DNA from: Pseudoalteromonas phenolica
Lineage (GTDB): Bacteria > Pseudomonadota > Gammaproteobacteria > Enterobacterales > Alteromonadaceae
DNA: 64,000 bases
Assembly (NCBI RefSeq): GCF_001444405.1
Contig: NZ_CP013187.1
Location: 2,728,001-2,792,000 of the forward strand
Direction: 5' to 3'
Both the position numbers and the translations under genes were made by a program. The stretch's first letter is position 1; each line of letters opens with the position of its first letter. Of the stretch, positions 44,601 to 52,606 are shown piece after piece. Under the pieces are notes generated by a model, which saw only the letters and a list, made by a program, of their open reading frames with translations, was not told the origin of the DNA and did not search any database.

Positions 44601-46129
44601 GGATGAGTTGGATGGCTTGGTAAAGGCTTTAAAAATGAAAAAGACAAAAACGGGTCAAACTGCTCAAATTCCCCTTCTAGCTTGTGCAATGTTCTATCGG
44701 TGATATTGTATTTAAAAAAGCCATGCTCAGCATGAATAAAATACACAAATCCATCTTCAGATACATAAACACCATACAACCTATCTTGAAGGATTTTAGT
44801 TTCTTCTTCATCCCGCCCAGTTAATTGTGTCGCTTTATCTTTAACTGGATCGTATACAAAGAAACCGCGATTTGTTTCTATCCACAGTTTTTCTTCATAA
44901 AGATGAAGTGTATATATTGAAAATTCAGGGTAAACATCTTCTCCCATATATCCTTTTAAGAAAATTTGCGTTTCATTTTTTTCAGGGTCGTACCGTGTTA
45001 GGCCATCGTTTGTGGCAGCCCAAATATAGCCACCCAGCTCCACCATTCGCCAAACGGTATTATGTGAAAACCCTGAGCCCTGTGTATTCAAGCTACTAAC
45101 ATTATTAAATCGGTCTACTTGCTCCGAGAGATAAAACGCGCCATCACTTTTGGTCGCTAGCCATAACCCGTTGTGGCTATCACGTACTATTTCCATAATA
45201 CTGCTATCTGCCAGAGTAAACTCACTGTTTAACAGTCTTTGATCTCGAACTTTGTCTCCTGTTTCAGGCCAAAAATGTATTAGCCCTTTGTCTGTTGCGA
45301 GGAGTAAATGGTCGTCTTGGGGCTCTATATCCCATACATTAATGTCTGCAAATAGAGTTTTGTATTGCCATTCAAATGAGGAACTTGCAAACTTCTGCTG
45401 TAGGCCACTAATGTCTATTTCATATAGCCCTTTCACAGCCCCAAGCAATAAGGTATTCGTATCTTTTAGATAAAGTCGTTTAGTATTGGATTGATATTCA
45501 TGAGTAACGTCATCAATATACTTTATTCTCTGCAGTTGTTTTGAAGAGTGTTGAAATACAAACGCACCATCTGTGGTTGCAATAAAGAGAAAATCGCCAA
45601 AATTAAGAAGAGCTCTTACAAAAGTGCGTCCCTCGGTCACAGGTAACTTGATCTCGTCAACAATTTCGCCGGTATCGACTTGCATTAAAGCAACATTGTC
45701 AAAACGGCCAAGCCAAATGTGGTTCTCGTCTTTCTCTAAAATTTGGTTTATTGAAAAGTTTACGTAATCTTCTTCTGTTTTTGGTGCTGGAAAATAAGTT
45801 TTATAGCTATCAGATCTTACATCGTAACTGAAAAAGCCAGCGCTTTGAGTAGCTATCCAAATCCTTTCTTGAGAGTCTTGATAGATTCGGTTCAATACAA
45901 CTTCTTCAAGCACACCATCCGGCCCTGATACATTAAGTACTTGATAGCCATCATATCGGTTTAAACCAGCTTCTGTTGAGAGCCACAAGAAACCTTGGCT
46001 ATCAAGGAGCAAAGTATTAACGTAACTTTGTGATAAACCTTCCGCTGGAGATAAGCGACTAACACTGGCAAAGACCATAGTGCTACATATCAGTAATATC
46101 CAAATAATGACTGTGGTTATTAGCCTCAT
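41627..46129 (-). CDS. propeller-sensor PAS protein with degenerate GGDEF and EAL domains
   Basis: A 1500-residue membrane protein. Signal peptide (1-22), then about 650 residues of two-component-regulator propeller repeats (LLLDSQGFLWLSTEAGLNRY), a Y_Y_Y domain (NPGNYQLKVWAKDP), a membrane segment near 780-800, two PAS units, a GGDEF-like domain and an EAL-like domain. The GGDEF signature is replaced (ANGREFMVL). The EAL motif reads LEVSLKW near 1270, the DDFG loop reads NGFGSEFASL near 1389, and the KID motif is KIAPALI. Neither domain should make or cut c-di-GMP; it may bind nucleotides or protein partners. It is preceded by two small genes on the same strand. Confidence 0.88.
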   Translation of the reverse strand: MRLITTVIIWILLICSTMVFASVSRLSPAEGLSQSYVNTLLLDSQGFLWLSTEAGLNRYDGYQVLNVSGPDGVLEEVVLNRIYQDSQERIWIATQSAGFFSYDVRSDSYKTYFPAPKTEEDYVNFSINQILEKDENHIWLGRFDNVALMQVDTGEIVDEIKLPVTEGRTFVRALLNFGDFLFIATTDGAFVFQHSSKQLQRIKYIDDVTHEYQSNTKRLYLKDTNTLLLGAVKGLYEIDISGLQQKFASSSFEWQYKTLFADINVWDIEPQDDHLLLATDKGLIHFWPETGDKVRDQRLLNSEFTLADSSIMEIVRDSHNGLWLATKSDGAFYLSEQVDRFNNVSSLNTQGSGFSHNTVWRMVELGGYIWAATNDGLTRYDPEKNETQIFLKGYMGEDVYPEFSIYTLHLYEEKLWIETNRGFFVYDPVKDKATQLTGRDEEETKILQDRLYGVYVSEDGFVYFIHAEHGFFKYNITDRTLHKLEGEFEQFDPFLSFSFLKPLPSHPTHPLFFTGGTLYRFDPIFNKLHTIYAVPDAHKDIPIIVQSYMIDKNNILWLSLSNYGLIGLDPQSSERVHTIDLEENNLGTLMYGMQEDDEGMIWMSSHKGIWRLDPDNLHLQQFTTGDGLLSNEFNGGATLKLSNGHIAYGSVKGFTMFDPKVNRPQRNLLDRVNITSVELMSRKLTHSGLKVFEEIELTHDDIGLEVSFSAMSFIYQERIVYEYQISGGQRILTRGNNRVVFPKLNPGNYQLKVWAKDPLTGDYTPPASLSIKVNYPVWRSPLAIASYVFIITLLFALWLRRKQRIEQILLAAHKETQTSEMRLKLALESSDSGVWDWQLDHHLIYQPRLTAELGYSNDAVTLDEYLQKIHPFERNLFRLEWLEFVTTNKGYFNCTYRVQHKEGHWRWYKDSGKVMAWTNDVPERVTGTYTNLTREKMFAERARLFGAAFEQARDWVFILDKQLRIKACNAALQQAFNIEEEPKSSSALNLGLPIATRMHYLRKISQLKVSEYFVGEERLGLPDGTQCHVLIKVTAVSDGNGELSNYVVGLTDISAQKRSERSLQQLENINTVTQLAGKARFIDWVEHAISQNEPNQSLAVMAIRVDRLKHFYDIYGKSFFVSLIKHIAKQLSLSLGQQVNIAFANGREFMVLLERLTEPAEVTQFITKIKSQFEYAQLIDGHNIQLVPFIGVASFPEDADNAEELCQKSRMALNHAMDETSRDYKFFTRAMQTRAERIFAIEQSLMTSLKEGNFVNQYQPILNYETQQVEGLEVSLKWPSLDDYSQQDVNDVAKQIGASHRLLLHALSAGLIELKQWHLHHPNLYLAVNLTAADLVQGDLLSRIANVISRSNIGAEHVVFEITEALTVINSEQTLCLMTQLKSIGCQIHINGFGSEFASLASLQSLPVDAFKIAPALINQKEGDQAVIAHAVISVANLLEKRCIAEGVVNAEQINTFRDIGCEIFQGPIYGDPITGDHVANMLDKAWYVFAPKIPAELEP

Positions 46130-46151
46130 GTTATCTCCTCCTTAGTGGCCT

Positions 46152-46556
46152 CTAGGCCTGATATTTCATTGCAATTATGTCACGGCCTTGTTGTCGATAG
46201 GCCTTAAACATATATGCTAATTCTTCTGGCAAGGTGTCAACGCATCTAAAATGAATAGCTTGATAAAATGCTTCTAAGTGGGCGTATGCAAAAGTAAACA
46301 CAGGTTGAGTATGTTGAGATAGAGCGGCAAGAATAATTTGTTTAGCTATCCCCTTCCCGCGCCATTTTTCATCTACATATAACGTAGATAAAAATAACGC
46401 ATCAACTCTATTTTGAATACGACACGCTGCAATGATAGATGGGTTCTTAACCACCCATACTTCATCTTGCTTATTTGCACGACCGCGTACGTTGTGCGCT
46501 TGATAAAACTTATTCGCCAAAGGAATGGCTATTTGCTCTAAACGTTCAACATTCAA
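46152..46556 (-). CDS. GNAT-family acetyltransferase
   Basis: A 134-residue single GNAT domain. The acetyl-CoA loop is WRGKGIAKQII (about 65-75), after LSTLYVDEK. The substrate is unknown. It sits 5 bp after a DUF3283-like gene and 22 bp before the large sensor gene, all on the minus strand, so the three are probably one unit. Confidence 0.82.
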   Translation of the reverse strand: MNVERLEQIAIPLANKFYQAHNVRGRANKQDEVWVVKNPSIIAACRIQNRVDALFLSTLYVDEKWRGKGIAKQIILAALSQHTQPVFTFAYAHLEAFYQAIHFRCVDTLPEELAYMFKAYRQQGRDIIAMKYQA

Positions 46557-46561
46557 AGCTG

Positions 46562-46768
46562 TTAGCCTGCTAACATCATGCTGAGATAATATTCAAACTT
46601 TTGCTTTAAGATTTGCTGTTCCGAAAGTGGGCGATTGTTGATAGTATCGTAAATCGTTTCACGAGAGTTTTTGCCTCGTTTAATTTGATAAGCCCAAAAT
46701 GACGCTTCGTAATCCAATTGAATTTGGTATTTTTCTTGTCTAGGCAAGTTGCACAAGTTGTAACTCAT
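46562..46768 (-). CDS. DUF3283-like small protein
   Basis: A 68-residue soluble helical protein. The N-terminus MSYNLCNLPRQEKYQIQLDY resembles the short DUF3283 proteins of Vibrio and relatives. Function is unknown. It opens the minus-strand unit that includes the GNAT gene and the propeller sensor. Its start faces the substrate-binding-protein gene, so the two promoters share the intervening DNA. Confidence 0.6.
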   Translation of the reverse strand: MSYNLCNLPRQEKYQIQLDYEASFWAYQIKRGKNSRETIYDTINNRPLSEQQILKQKFEYYLSMMLAG

Positions 46769-46880
46769 AATGGCTTCGCTAAAATTTAAGTACGTAAAAA
46801 TAAGACTAACTACCTTACTATTTTTAGCTATAAATCGCCATAATTTGGGAAACAGTGAAGAAGATATAAAAGGAATAGTT

Positions 46881-47567
46881 TTGTTTTTTTTGCAACGATG
46901 TATATTTTTACTTCTGTTATTTGCGCCATTTGCTCAAGCTAGCGGCGATATACTCACGTTTAATCGCCCTGCTGACACACCTCAATCAAGATATGTTGTA
47001 GAGCTAATTTCACTCGTTTATAAAGAAAATGGAATAAACGTTAAGTTAATAGACTTTAACCGAGACAGTGCTTTAGTTGCTGCGAATGAAGGCGTATTAG
47101 ACGGGCAGTTAGCAAAAATATCGGGGTTGGAAAATACTTATAAAAATTTAGTCCGACTCGAGACTCCCTTATTAGACTTTAAACTTAACCTAATCAGCTT
47201 TTGTAATGCATGTACTTTATCTGACATGCCTTCTCTGGTTATCCATTCTACTTACCCAGCGCCTGCTAAATACCTTGAGTCAAACCCATACAATGGTCAG
47301 CTTTATAAAGTGAAAAGCGTTTCAACATTACTCAATTTACTAATACAGAAACAGGTTTCTGCAGCACTCGTTATCGGCTTTTATTTAGATCCTTATATGC
47401 ACAAGCTTCAAAAAGCAGGTATCAAATTCACTACACTAGACTCTCAACATGTCTATCATTACCTTCACAAAAAACACCAGCACTTAATACCTGCGCTCAC
47501 GGCAACACTGACGCAGTTGAAACAATCAGGAAAAATGCGCGAATTAAAGAGTAAACATAATCTATGA
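46881..47567 (+). CDS. periplasmic substrate-binding protein-like (SBP_bac_3 type)
   Basis: 228 residues from the TTG at 46881. This start is chosen because AAGGA lies 6 bp before it and a clean signal peptide follows (FFLQRCIFLLLLFAPFAQAS); an ATG at 46770 in the same frame has no ribosome site and would bury the signal. The mature part resembles small amino-acid-type binding proteins (YVVELISLVYKENGINVKLI; LRLET-type and QVSAALVIG segments). No permease is nearby, so it may serve as a sensor or scavenger. A similar protein lies at 57428-58153. Confidence 0.7.
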   Translation: MFFLQRCIFLLLLFAPFAQASGDILTFNRPADTPQSRYVVELISLVYKENGINVKLIDFNRDSALVAANEGVLDGQLAKISGLENTYKNLVRLETPLLDFKLNLISFCNACTLSDMPSLVIHSTYPAPAKYLESNPYNGQLYKVKSVSTLLNLLIQKQVSAALVIGFYLDPYMHKLQKAGIKFTTLDSQHVYHYLHKKHQHLIPALTATLTQLKQSGKMRELKSKHNL

Positions 47568-47577
47568 TGAAGGGGTG

Positions 47578-47823
47578 TTAAAAATCGAAAGGGGTTTGTT
47601 GAACAGTGTCTTCTTTGGATTGTTTTTTCTTACTGGCTAAATACCGCTTATAGCGTTGCTGACATAAGGTTATCACTTTTCTTTTTTGTTGATCTGTTAG
47701 TGTATTCCAGGCAAAGCGCTCTTCTCTACTACGGTAACACCCTTTGCAGTAGCCGCGATTATTTACCTGGCAGATCCCCTTACATGGACTAGGGATCTCA
47801 AAAATCTCAATCTGTTCCATCAA
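47578..47823 (-). CDS. DUF1289 family protein
   Basis: An 81-residue protein with the DUF1289 Cys pattern: SPCKGICQV (Cys14, Cys18) and GYCKGCYRSREE (Cys26, Cys29), followed by FAWNTLTDQQKR. The four Cys probably bind a metal. The biochemical role is unknown. It converges with the binding-protein gene 10 bp away. Confidence 0.88.
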   Translation of the reverse strand: MMEQIEIFEIPSPCKGICQVNNRGYCKGCYRSREERFAWNTLTDQQKRKVITLCQQRYKRYLASKKKQSKEDTVQQTPFDF

Positions 47824-47916
47824 CAGTTCGTTAAAAATGTATAGTCTTTAATCTATTTTTAGATTTTTTAACCTACTGTTGTCAACAACATAAATTGAGA
47901 AATAAAAGCATGCAAT

Positions 47917-47940
47917 AAAAAAGGGAGCCTGACAGCTCCC
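47917..47940 (-). terminator. terminator of the acyltransferase gene
   Basis: Stem GGGAGC/GCTCCC with a six-base loop and six T on the minus strand, 21 bp after the stop. Confidence 0.9.
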
Positions 47941-47961
47941 CTCTAATCATTTAAATAACAC

Positions 47962-49074
47962 TTAAACAAATTCGCCTTTGCGCTTTAATGGCTCAGCGTA
48001 CATGGCCAAAATTTGTTGGTGTAATTCACTTGGAATTGACTCAAGACGGGTCTGAAATTCACTCTTCAATTCAGACGAAACAGACTCTTCTTGACCACCA
48101 GCAATGTAATTAGATGAATGAAGGTGATACTGACTGATAATTTGTTTGTCGATACTTGCGGCTAACGCTTCAGGCGTATCACACTCTTGTGTAATCGGCG
48201 AACCAAACGAAACATGCACATGGCCTTTGTCTGAGCGCATGCCTTCGATAATACTTTCAATGTCTTCACCCTCAGCTTTTACATACTCGCCATGCGCTTT
48301 CTTATGAACAAGTTCTTTTGCTTTAGCCACGGCACAAGGCTCGTATTGGTAAGAAATAGACACAGGGACAATTTTTAACTGCTTAACATAGTCTTCAAAA
48401 GGCAACTTTAAACGGCGACCTTGTAGCTGTAACATCTTTAAAAGTGCTGGGTCTGTTTGGTCAACACCATCTTTTGCACGCCCCTCTTTTTGCGCAATCC
48501 AAATTGAATTACCGGTATCTAAAGAGTCATAAATATATGCAGAAAGCTGACTTAACGCTTTTAGCATTTCTTTCGGTGCTTTCACTGAACGCTTCACGAT
48601 AAAGCTCTTATTCAAGCGCATCAATTCGTTAATATATGGCACTTGCAACAAGTTATCACCAATTGCAATACGTACAGTTTGCATATTGTGTGAATGTAGC
48701 CCCCAGTTCATGATTGCAGGATCAAGTGCAATATCACGGTGATTCGAGATAAATAGATAAGATGTAGATTTGTCGAGTTTTTCTAAGCCAGAGAAGGTTA
48801 CTTCACTTGTCGTACGTTTAATTAATAGCTCTAAATAACCTGCAACTTCTTGTTGAACCTGTTCAACAGTTACAATATTGCCCCATTTCTTTCGAAGCTG
48901 GCTACGCACTAAAGGTCTTGCAATGAAAGGCCATTTATTTAACCATCCTGGCGCGTTATGCTTGGCAATTACATCAATAAAATCATTGTCTTCTAAAAGG
49001 CGAGACAGCGCGGCTGGGACTTCTTCATCATTGTAAGGTCTTATATCTGCGTATTTATCCACAAAACTACTCAT
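47962..49074 (-). CDS. PlsC-like glycerophosphate acyltransferase family protein
   Basis: About 370 residues from the ATG at 49074 (a GTG two codons earlier is possible). It has the acyltransferase signature NHRDIALD (His near 112 and Asp four residues on), then FIVKRSV and KEGRAKDG, as in PlsC/PlsB-type enzymes that acylate glycerol phosphates. It is longer than PlsC (about 240) and lacks obvious membrane spans. The exact acceptor is unknown. It is a single gene with its own terminator. Confidence 0.8.
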   Translation of the reverse strand: MSSFVDKYADIRPYNDEEVPAALSRLLEDNDFIDVIAKHNAPGWLNKWPFIARPLVRSQLRKKWGNIVTVEQVQQEVAGYLELLIKRTTSEVTFSGLEKLDKSTSYLFISNHRDIALDPAIMNWGLHSHNMQTVRIAIGDNLLQVPYINELMRLNKSFIVKRSVKAPKEMLKALSQLSAYIYDSLDTGNSIWIAQKEGRAKDGVDQTDPALLKMLQLQGRRLKLPFEDYVKQLKIVPVSISYQYEPCAVAKAKELVHKKAHGEYVKAEGEDIESIIEGMRSDKGHVHVSFGSPITQECDTPEALAASIDKQIISQYHLHSSNYIAGGQEESVSSELKSEFQTRLESIPSELHQQILAMYAEPLKRKGEFV

Positions 49075-49157
49075 TGTCACTGGGTAAAAAAAACGAGGTA
49101 TTTTATCTTGCTAATCAGTTGGATGCTAAGGTTATCAACTCCGACCAGATAAGCCTA

Positions 49158-50597
49158 TCATTTCATTCGTTGTTTTAACGATAACAGAACTAATCGAAAC
49201 ATTAAAATCAACAATATAATACCTAGGCTATGTATTAACCAACTCGGCATTAGTTCATGCTCCATAGCGTGTGCCGGATTAACAGTAAAACCATACTGTT
49301 CAACTAAATAATCAGTTAAAAAGCCAAAAGCAATGGCTACACCAATTACACCTGTTAAATAAGCGCTCACAGCGCGTTTTCCGAGTTCAGTCGCAACAAC
49401 ACCTAAAGTGGCAATATTTGTTGCCGGACCTGCCAGCATAAACACCAATACTGCACCTGGTGAGACACCAGCCATTAATAATCCAGCAGCAATCGGAGTA
49501 GAAGCAGTCGCACAAATATACATTGGAATACTTACCAAGATCACCACAACCATTGCCAGTATGCCATCTCCCCACTGGCTTAAGAATGATGTAGGTACAA
49601 AGGTTTGCACAAGCGCAGCAAAAAATAGTCCGATCATCAGCCAGCCCATGGTATCACTGAGGAGTTTATTACAACTAAAATGAATGGCTTGCTTCAGCTT
49701 AGAAGAAAAAGACGCTACTTGCAGTTCATGCTTTTTACTATCGCAACACGAAGCTTCGCTTTTCACAGGCTTTGTTTGATGCTCTGTATCACAACAGCTA
49801 GCAGTTGTTGCAAGCAACGCTTTGTCGCTATTTACGATAATAGGCTCAGGTGATGTGGCACAACAAGATGCTTTTGCCTCAGTTTCTACAACTGTTTTTA
49901 CGCTACTGCAGCTTTTTTGCTTTTCTGCTTGCTGTGACCCGCAGCAGCTAGATGCCGCAGATTTCTCTTCTTTCTTCTCGCTCAAATTCTTAGATGTTGT
50001 TTCACAGCATGAGACTTTTGGCTCAATTTTTACTTCAGCCTTTTTACCACTGCAGCAAGTTTGTTTCTCAGTGGTATTCTCTATATCTGTTTGTTTAGAC
50101 GCACAACACCCAGTCCCCGTTGATACCAAATTAGTATCAGTTACATCGGTTTGAGTATTTTTATCTAAACTCTTTTTATCTAAGCCCTCTTGTTCAGAAT
50201 CTTTCTCTTTGCCCACCAATAAACCTGCGACTATCGCACTCGATACTGCAGCTATGGGCCTAATAACTGCCATAAATGGTCCAAGCAGAACGTATGAAAC
50301 GGACACAGAGTCTACGCCAGTCTCAGGTGTCGACACTAAGAACGCCGTCGTTGCACTTTTCGAGCCTCCAGCTCTTCTAAGTCCAACTGCGGCTGGAATA
50401 ACCCCGCAAGAGCATAAAGGCATAGGCGCGCCAATCAAGGCTGCTTTGATGGTCGTCCAACCCCCTTCTTTACCTAGGTGTTTCTGTAAGAAGTTTTTTG
50501 GTATAAACACATTTAAAAGCCCTGCGAGTAGCAACCCCAACATTAGCCACGGGGCTGACACTAAAAATAAAGACCAAAAATTAGATAACAGGGTCAT
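49158..50597 (-). CDS. SO_0444-type Cu/Zn efflux permease with Cys-pair-rich loop
   Basis: A 479-residue permease of the DUF318/ArsP-like family. The first half has five or so spans with the conserved PLCSCGVIPAA (60-70), and the second half repeats the fold. Between them, residues about 160-290 form a hydrophilic loop with seven CC pairs (at 164, 181, 197, 218, 245, 268 and 284), most written as (S/A)SCC or TCC followed by a Lys/Glu-rich spacer. Such pairs bind soft metals. The start overlaps the end of a ZntR-like regulator by 17 bp, so regulator and transporter are one operon, and metal export is likely. Confidence 0.85.
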   Translation of the reverse strand: MTLLSNFWSLFLVSAPWLMLGLLLAGLLNVFIPKNFLQKHLGKEGGWTTIKAALIGAPMPLCSCGVIPAAVGLRRAGGSKSATTAFLVSTPETGVDSVSVSYVLLGPFMAVIRPIAAVSSAIVAGLLVGKEKDSEQEGLDKKSLDKNTQTDVTDTNLVSTGTGCCASKQTDIENTTEKQTCCSGKKAEVKIEPKVSCCETTSKNLSEKKEEKSAASSCCGSQQAEKQKSCSSVKTVVETEAKASCCATSPEPIIVNSDKALLATTASCCDTEHQTKPVKSEASCCDSKKHELQVASFSSKLKQAIHFSCNKLLSDTMGWLMIGLFFAALVQTFVPTSFLSQWGDGILAMVVVILVSIPMYICATASTPIAAGLLMAGVSPGAVLVFMLAGPATNIATLGVVATELGKRAVSAYLTGVIGVAIAFGFLTDYLVEQYGFTVNPAHAMEHELMPSWLIHSLGIILLILMFRLVLLSLKQRMK

Positions 50598-50994
50598 CCG
50601 CTGCCTCCAAAGTAGTTAAGATTGAACAACCGGTCGCGAGCTCAGGCCCACCACAGCAGGCATCAGCTAACAGTGATAAAGATTTTTCAAAGCGTTGTAA
50701 TTCAGCTATTTTATCGCGAACAATTTGCCTTTTCTGTAAAGTGAGCTGTTTCACTTCACCACAGCTGTGCAGTTGCTTATCGACTTTAATCGCTAACAAT
50801 TCTTGAATTTCTTTAAGGCTAAACCCAACTGCTTTTGCTCTTAAAATAAACTGCATTTGTTGTTCATGTTTAGGGCTATAAATACGATAACCTGCCTCGC
50901 TGCGTTCACTGAAACTCAGTAAGCCATGCTTTTCGTAATACCTTAAGGTATCCGTACTAATATCTAAACGCTTTGCTAACTCGCCTATTTTCAT
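50581..50994 (-). CDS. ZntR-like MerR family regulator
   Basis: 137 residues from the ATG at 50994; the frame extends upstream into the promoter, but MKIGELAKRLDISTDTLRYY is the standard MerR start. The metal-binding Cys align with E. coli ZntR: Cys78, Cys113-Cys114 (DACCGGPE) and Cys123 (GCSIL). The ZntR His119 position is Glu118 here. It should activate transcription when zinc, cadmium or lead binds, by untwisting a promoter with a long spacer; exactly such a promoter lies upstream of this gene, so the operon is autoregulated. Confidence 0.88.
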   Translation of the reverse strand: MKIGELAKRLDISTDTLRYYEKHGLLSFSERSEAGYRIYSPKHEQQMQFILRAKAVGFSLKEIQELLAIKVDKQLHSCGEVKQLTLQKRQIVRDKIAELQRFEKSLSLLADACCGGPELATGCSILTTLEAADDPVI

Positions 50995-51019
50995 CTTACA
51001 CTCCCGACTTAATAAGTAC

Positions 51020-51051
51020 ATTATAAACCTTTGAGTTAACTCTAAGGTCAA
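51020..51051 (-). promoter_or_regulatory. MerR-type promoter with 20-bp spacer and operator dyad
   Basis: On the minus strand, -35 TTGACC (51046-51051) and -10 TATAAT (51020-51025) are 20 bp apart, the stretched spacing typical of MerR-family promoters. The spacer region is the dyad ACCTTxGAGTTAACTCxAAGGT at 51027-51048. The divergent dehydrogenase gene starts only 17 bp beyond the -35 box. Confidence 0.88.
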
Positions 51052-51068
51052 GGTAAGAGATTAAATTT

Positions 51069-52016
51069 ATGAAGATAGTCTTGCTTGATGCAGCCACACT
51101 TGCCAATGCTAACCTAGCGTCTTTGTCGACACTAGGACAATTAGTTGAATACCAGCACACAAATAAAGAGCAGGTACTTACTCACTGCAAAGATGCTGAT
51201 ATTGTAATATCCAATAAGGTTGCATTAGATGCTAAAACCTTAACCGAATTACCAAACCTGAAACTTATCTGTGTCGCAGCAACAGGCACAAATAATATTG
51301 ACCTTGATGCTGCTAAGCAGTTGGGTATTCGAGTTTGTAACGTCGCGGGTTACTCAACTCCATCAGTAGTGCAACATACTTTCACTCTACTTGGCAATTT
51401 AATGACCAACATCCACCGCTACCAGCAAGATTGCGCGAATGATCTTTGGCAAAAAAGTAATATGTTTTGCCGCCTTGATTATCCTATTACAGAGCTTGCA
51501 GGTAAAAACTTTGTGATTTTTGGCTATGGCAGCCTAGGGCAAGCTGTTGGTAAAGTTGCCGAAGCATTTGGCGCACAGGTCATTATTGCTGAAAGACCAA
51601 ACGCTACTGATATTCGCCCTGGCCGAATAGCATTCACCGAAGCGTTAAAGATGGCCGATGTGTTATCTATCCATTGCCCGCTTAATGATGAAACCCGAAA
51701 TTTATTCAATAGGGAGACCTTAGATTTGCTTAAACCTACCAGCTTTGTGATCAATACAGCCAGAGGCGGTATAGTTGATGAAGCGGTTTTAGTTGAAATT
51801 CTGACAAATAACCAAATTGCAGGAGCTGGCTTTGATGTTTTATCTGTTGAACCTGCACAAGCAAACAACCCACTTGCAAATTATCAAGGGCACAATTTAA
51901 TACTAACCCCACATACAGCTTGGGCGGCGAAAGAATCTATTGATCGACTAGTGAAAGAAATAGCAAATAATATTGTAAACTTTAATAATGGCACAGCCAG
52001 TAATGTGGTTGTGTAA
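51069..52016 (+). CDS. D-2-hydroxyacid dehydrogenase
   Basis: A 315-residue cytosolic NAD-dependent dehydrogenase of the glycerate/phosphoglycerate dehydrogenase type. Rossmann motif GYGSLG at 152-157. Catalytic Arg232 (NTARGGIVDE), Glu261 (SVEPA) and His282 (TPHTAWA) are all present. It resembles hydroxypyruvate reductase HprA; the substrate is not certain. The start is very close to the MerR promoter on the other strand, so binding of the regulator may also affect this gene. Confidence 0.88.
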   Translation: MKIVLLDAATLANANLASLSTLGQLVEYQHTNKEQVLTHCKDADIVISNKVALDAKTLTELPNLKLICVAATGTNNIDLDAAKQLGIRVCNVAGYSTPSVVQHTFTLLGNLMTNIHRYQQDCANDLWQKSNMFCRLDYPITELAGKNFVIFGYGSLGQAVGKVAEAFGAQVIIAERPNATDIRPGRIAFTEALKMADVLSIHCPLNDETRNLFNRETLDLLKPTSFVINTARGGIVDEAVLVEILTNNQIAGAGFDVLSVEPAQANNPLANYQGHNLILTPHTAWAAKESIDRLVKEIANNIVNFNNGTASNVVV

Positions 52017-52179
52017 TTCGCTAAAAGTTGGTGAATAACCCTAAAATTTAGAAGGGTCTACACTTTAAATTCTGTATAAAAAACAACAATCAATTGTAAA
52101 ATATAGACTTTTAAAGTTGGCAACAATATTGCTCTAATAAAAACAAATTATCCGAAACGAATTTTTAAGGAAATCTACA

Positions 52180-52560
52180 ATGAAAAAATTATTACTTGCT
52201 GCTGCGCTAAGTGCACCATTACTGTCAGGCTGTATCGTGGCTGTTTCAGATGATGGCGTTGAAACTGGTTGGGGTAAAAACTATAACGGTGAAAGCTGGC
52301 AATATCAGCAAAAAGAGAACCGTAAAACAATTTCAAAATTAGACCTTGGCGCTGACTACAACCAAGTACTTGAGCAGCTTCCAACTCCTGACTTCACTGA
52401 GTTAGTTAGAAAAGAAGAAGGTGTTTATAAAGTGATTTACATTGCAACGAATAGTAAACACTCTGATGGAAAAGTAACGAAAGACGAATGCACGCCACTT
52501 GTTTTCAAAAATGAAAAGCTAATTGGTTTTGGCCAATCAGCTCTATTACAAATTTTATAA
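52180..52560 (+). CDS. DUF3192 family lipoprotein
   Basis: A 126-residue protein with lipobox LLSGC (Cys18). The mature part matches DUF3192 proteins of Vibrio and relatives: LDLGADYNQVLEQL-PTPDF, then HSDGKVTKDECTPLVFKN. It is anchored in the envelope and its function is unknown; the fold resembles SmpA/BamE-type beta domains. Ribosome site AAGGA. Single gene. Confidence 0.85.
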   Translation: MKKLLLAAALSAPLLSGCIVAVSDDGVETGWGKNYNGESWQYQQKENRKTISKLDLGADYNQVLEQLPTPDFTELVRKEEGVYKVIYIATNSKHSDGKVTKDECTPLVFKNEKLIGFGQSALLQIL

Positions 52561-52576
52561 ATAGCCTGAGATTTCA

Positions 52577-52606
52577 TTAAGCCGTTAAACTCACTTAACG
52601 GCTTAA
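52577..52606. terminator. hairpin between convergent genes
   Basis: Perfect 12-bp arms TTAAGCCGTTAA/TTAACGGCTTAA with a six-base loop, overlapping the stop codon of the response-regulator gene. There is no T run on either side, so any termination would be Rho-assisted or weak. Confidence 0.5.

Noticed and set aside
46770..46880. Upstream extension of the substrate-binding protein to an ATG at 46770
   Set aside because: No ribosome site, and it would place 37 residues before a clear signal peptide; the TTG at 46881 has AAGGA at the right distance.
49408..50619. Plus-strand frames opposite the Cys-rich permease
   Set aside because: Complement of a strongly supported membrane protein gene.
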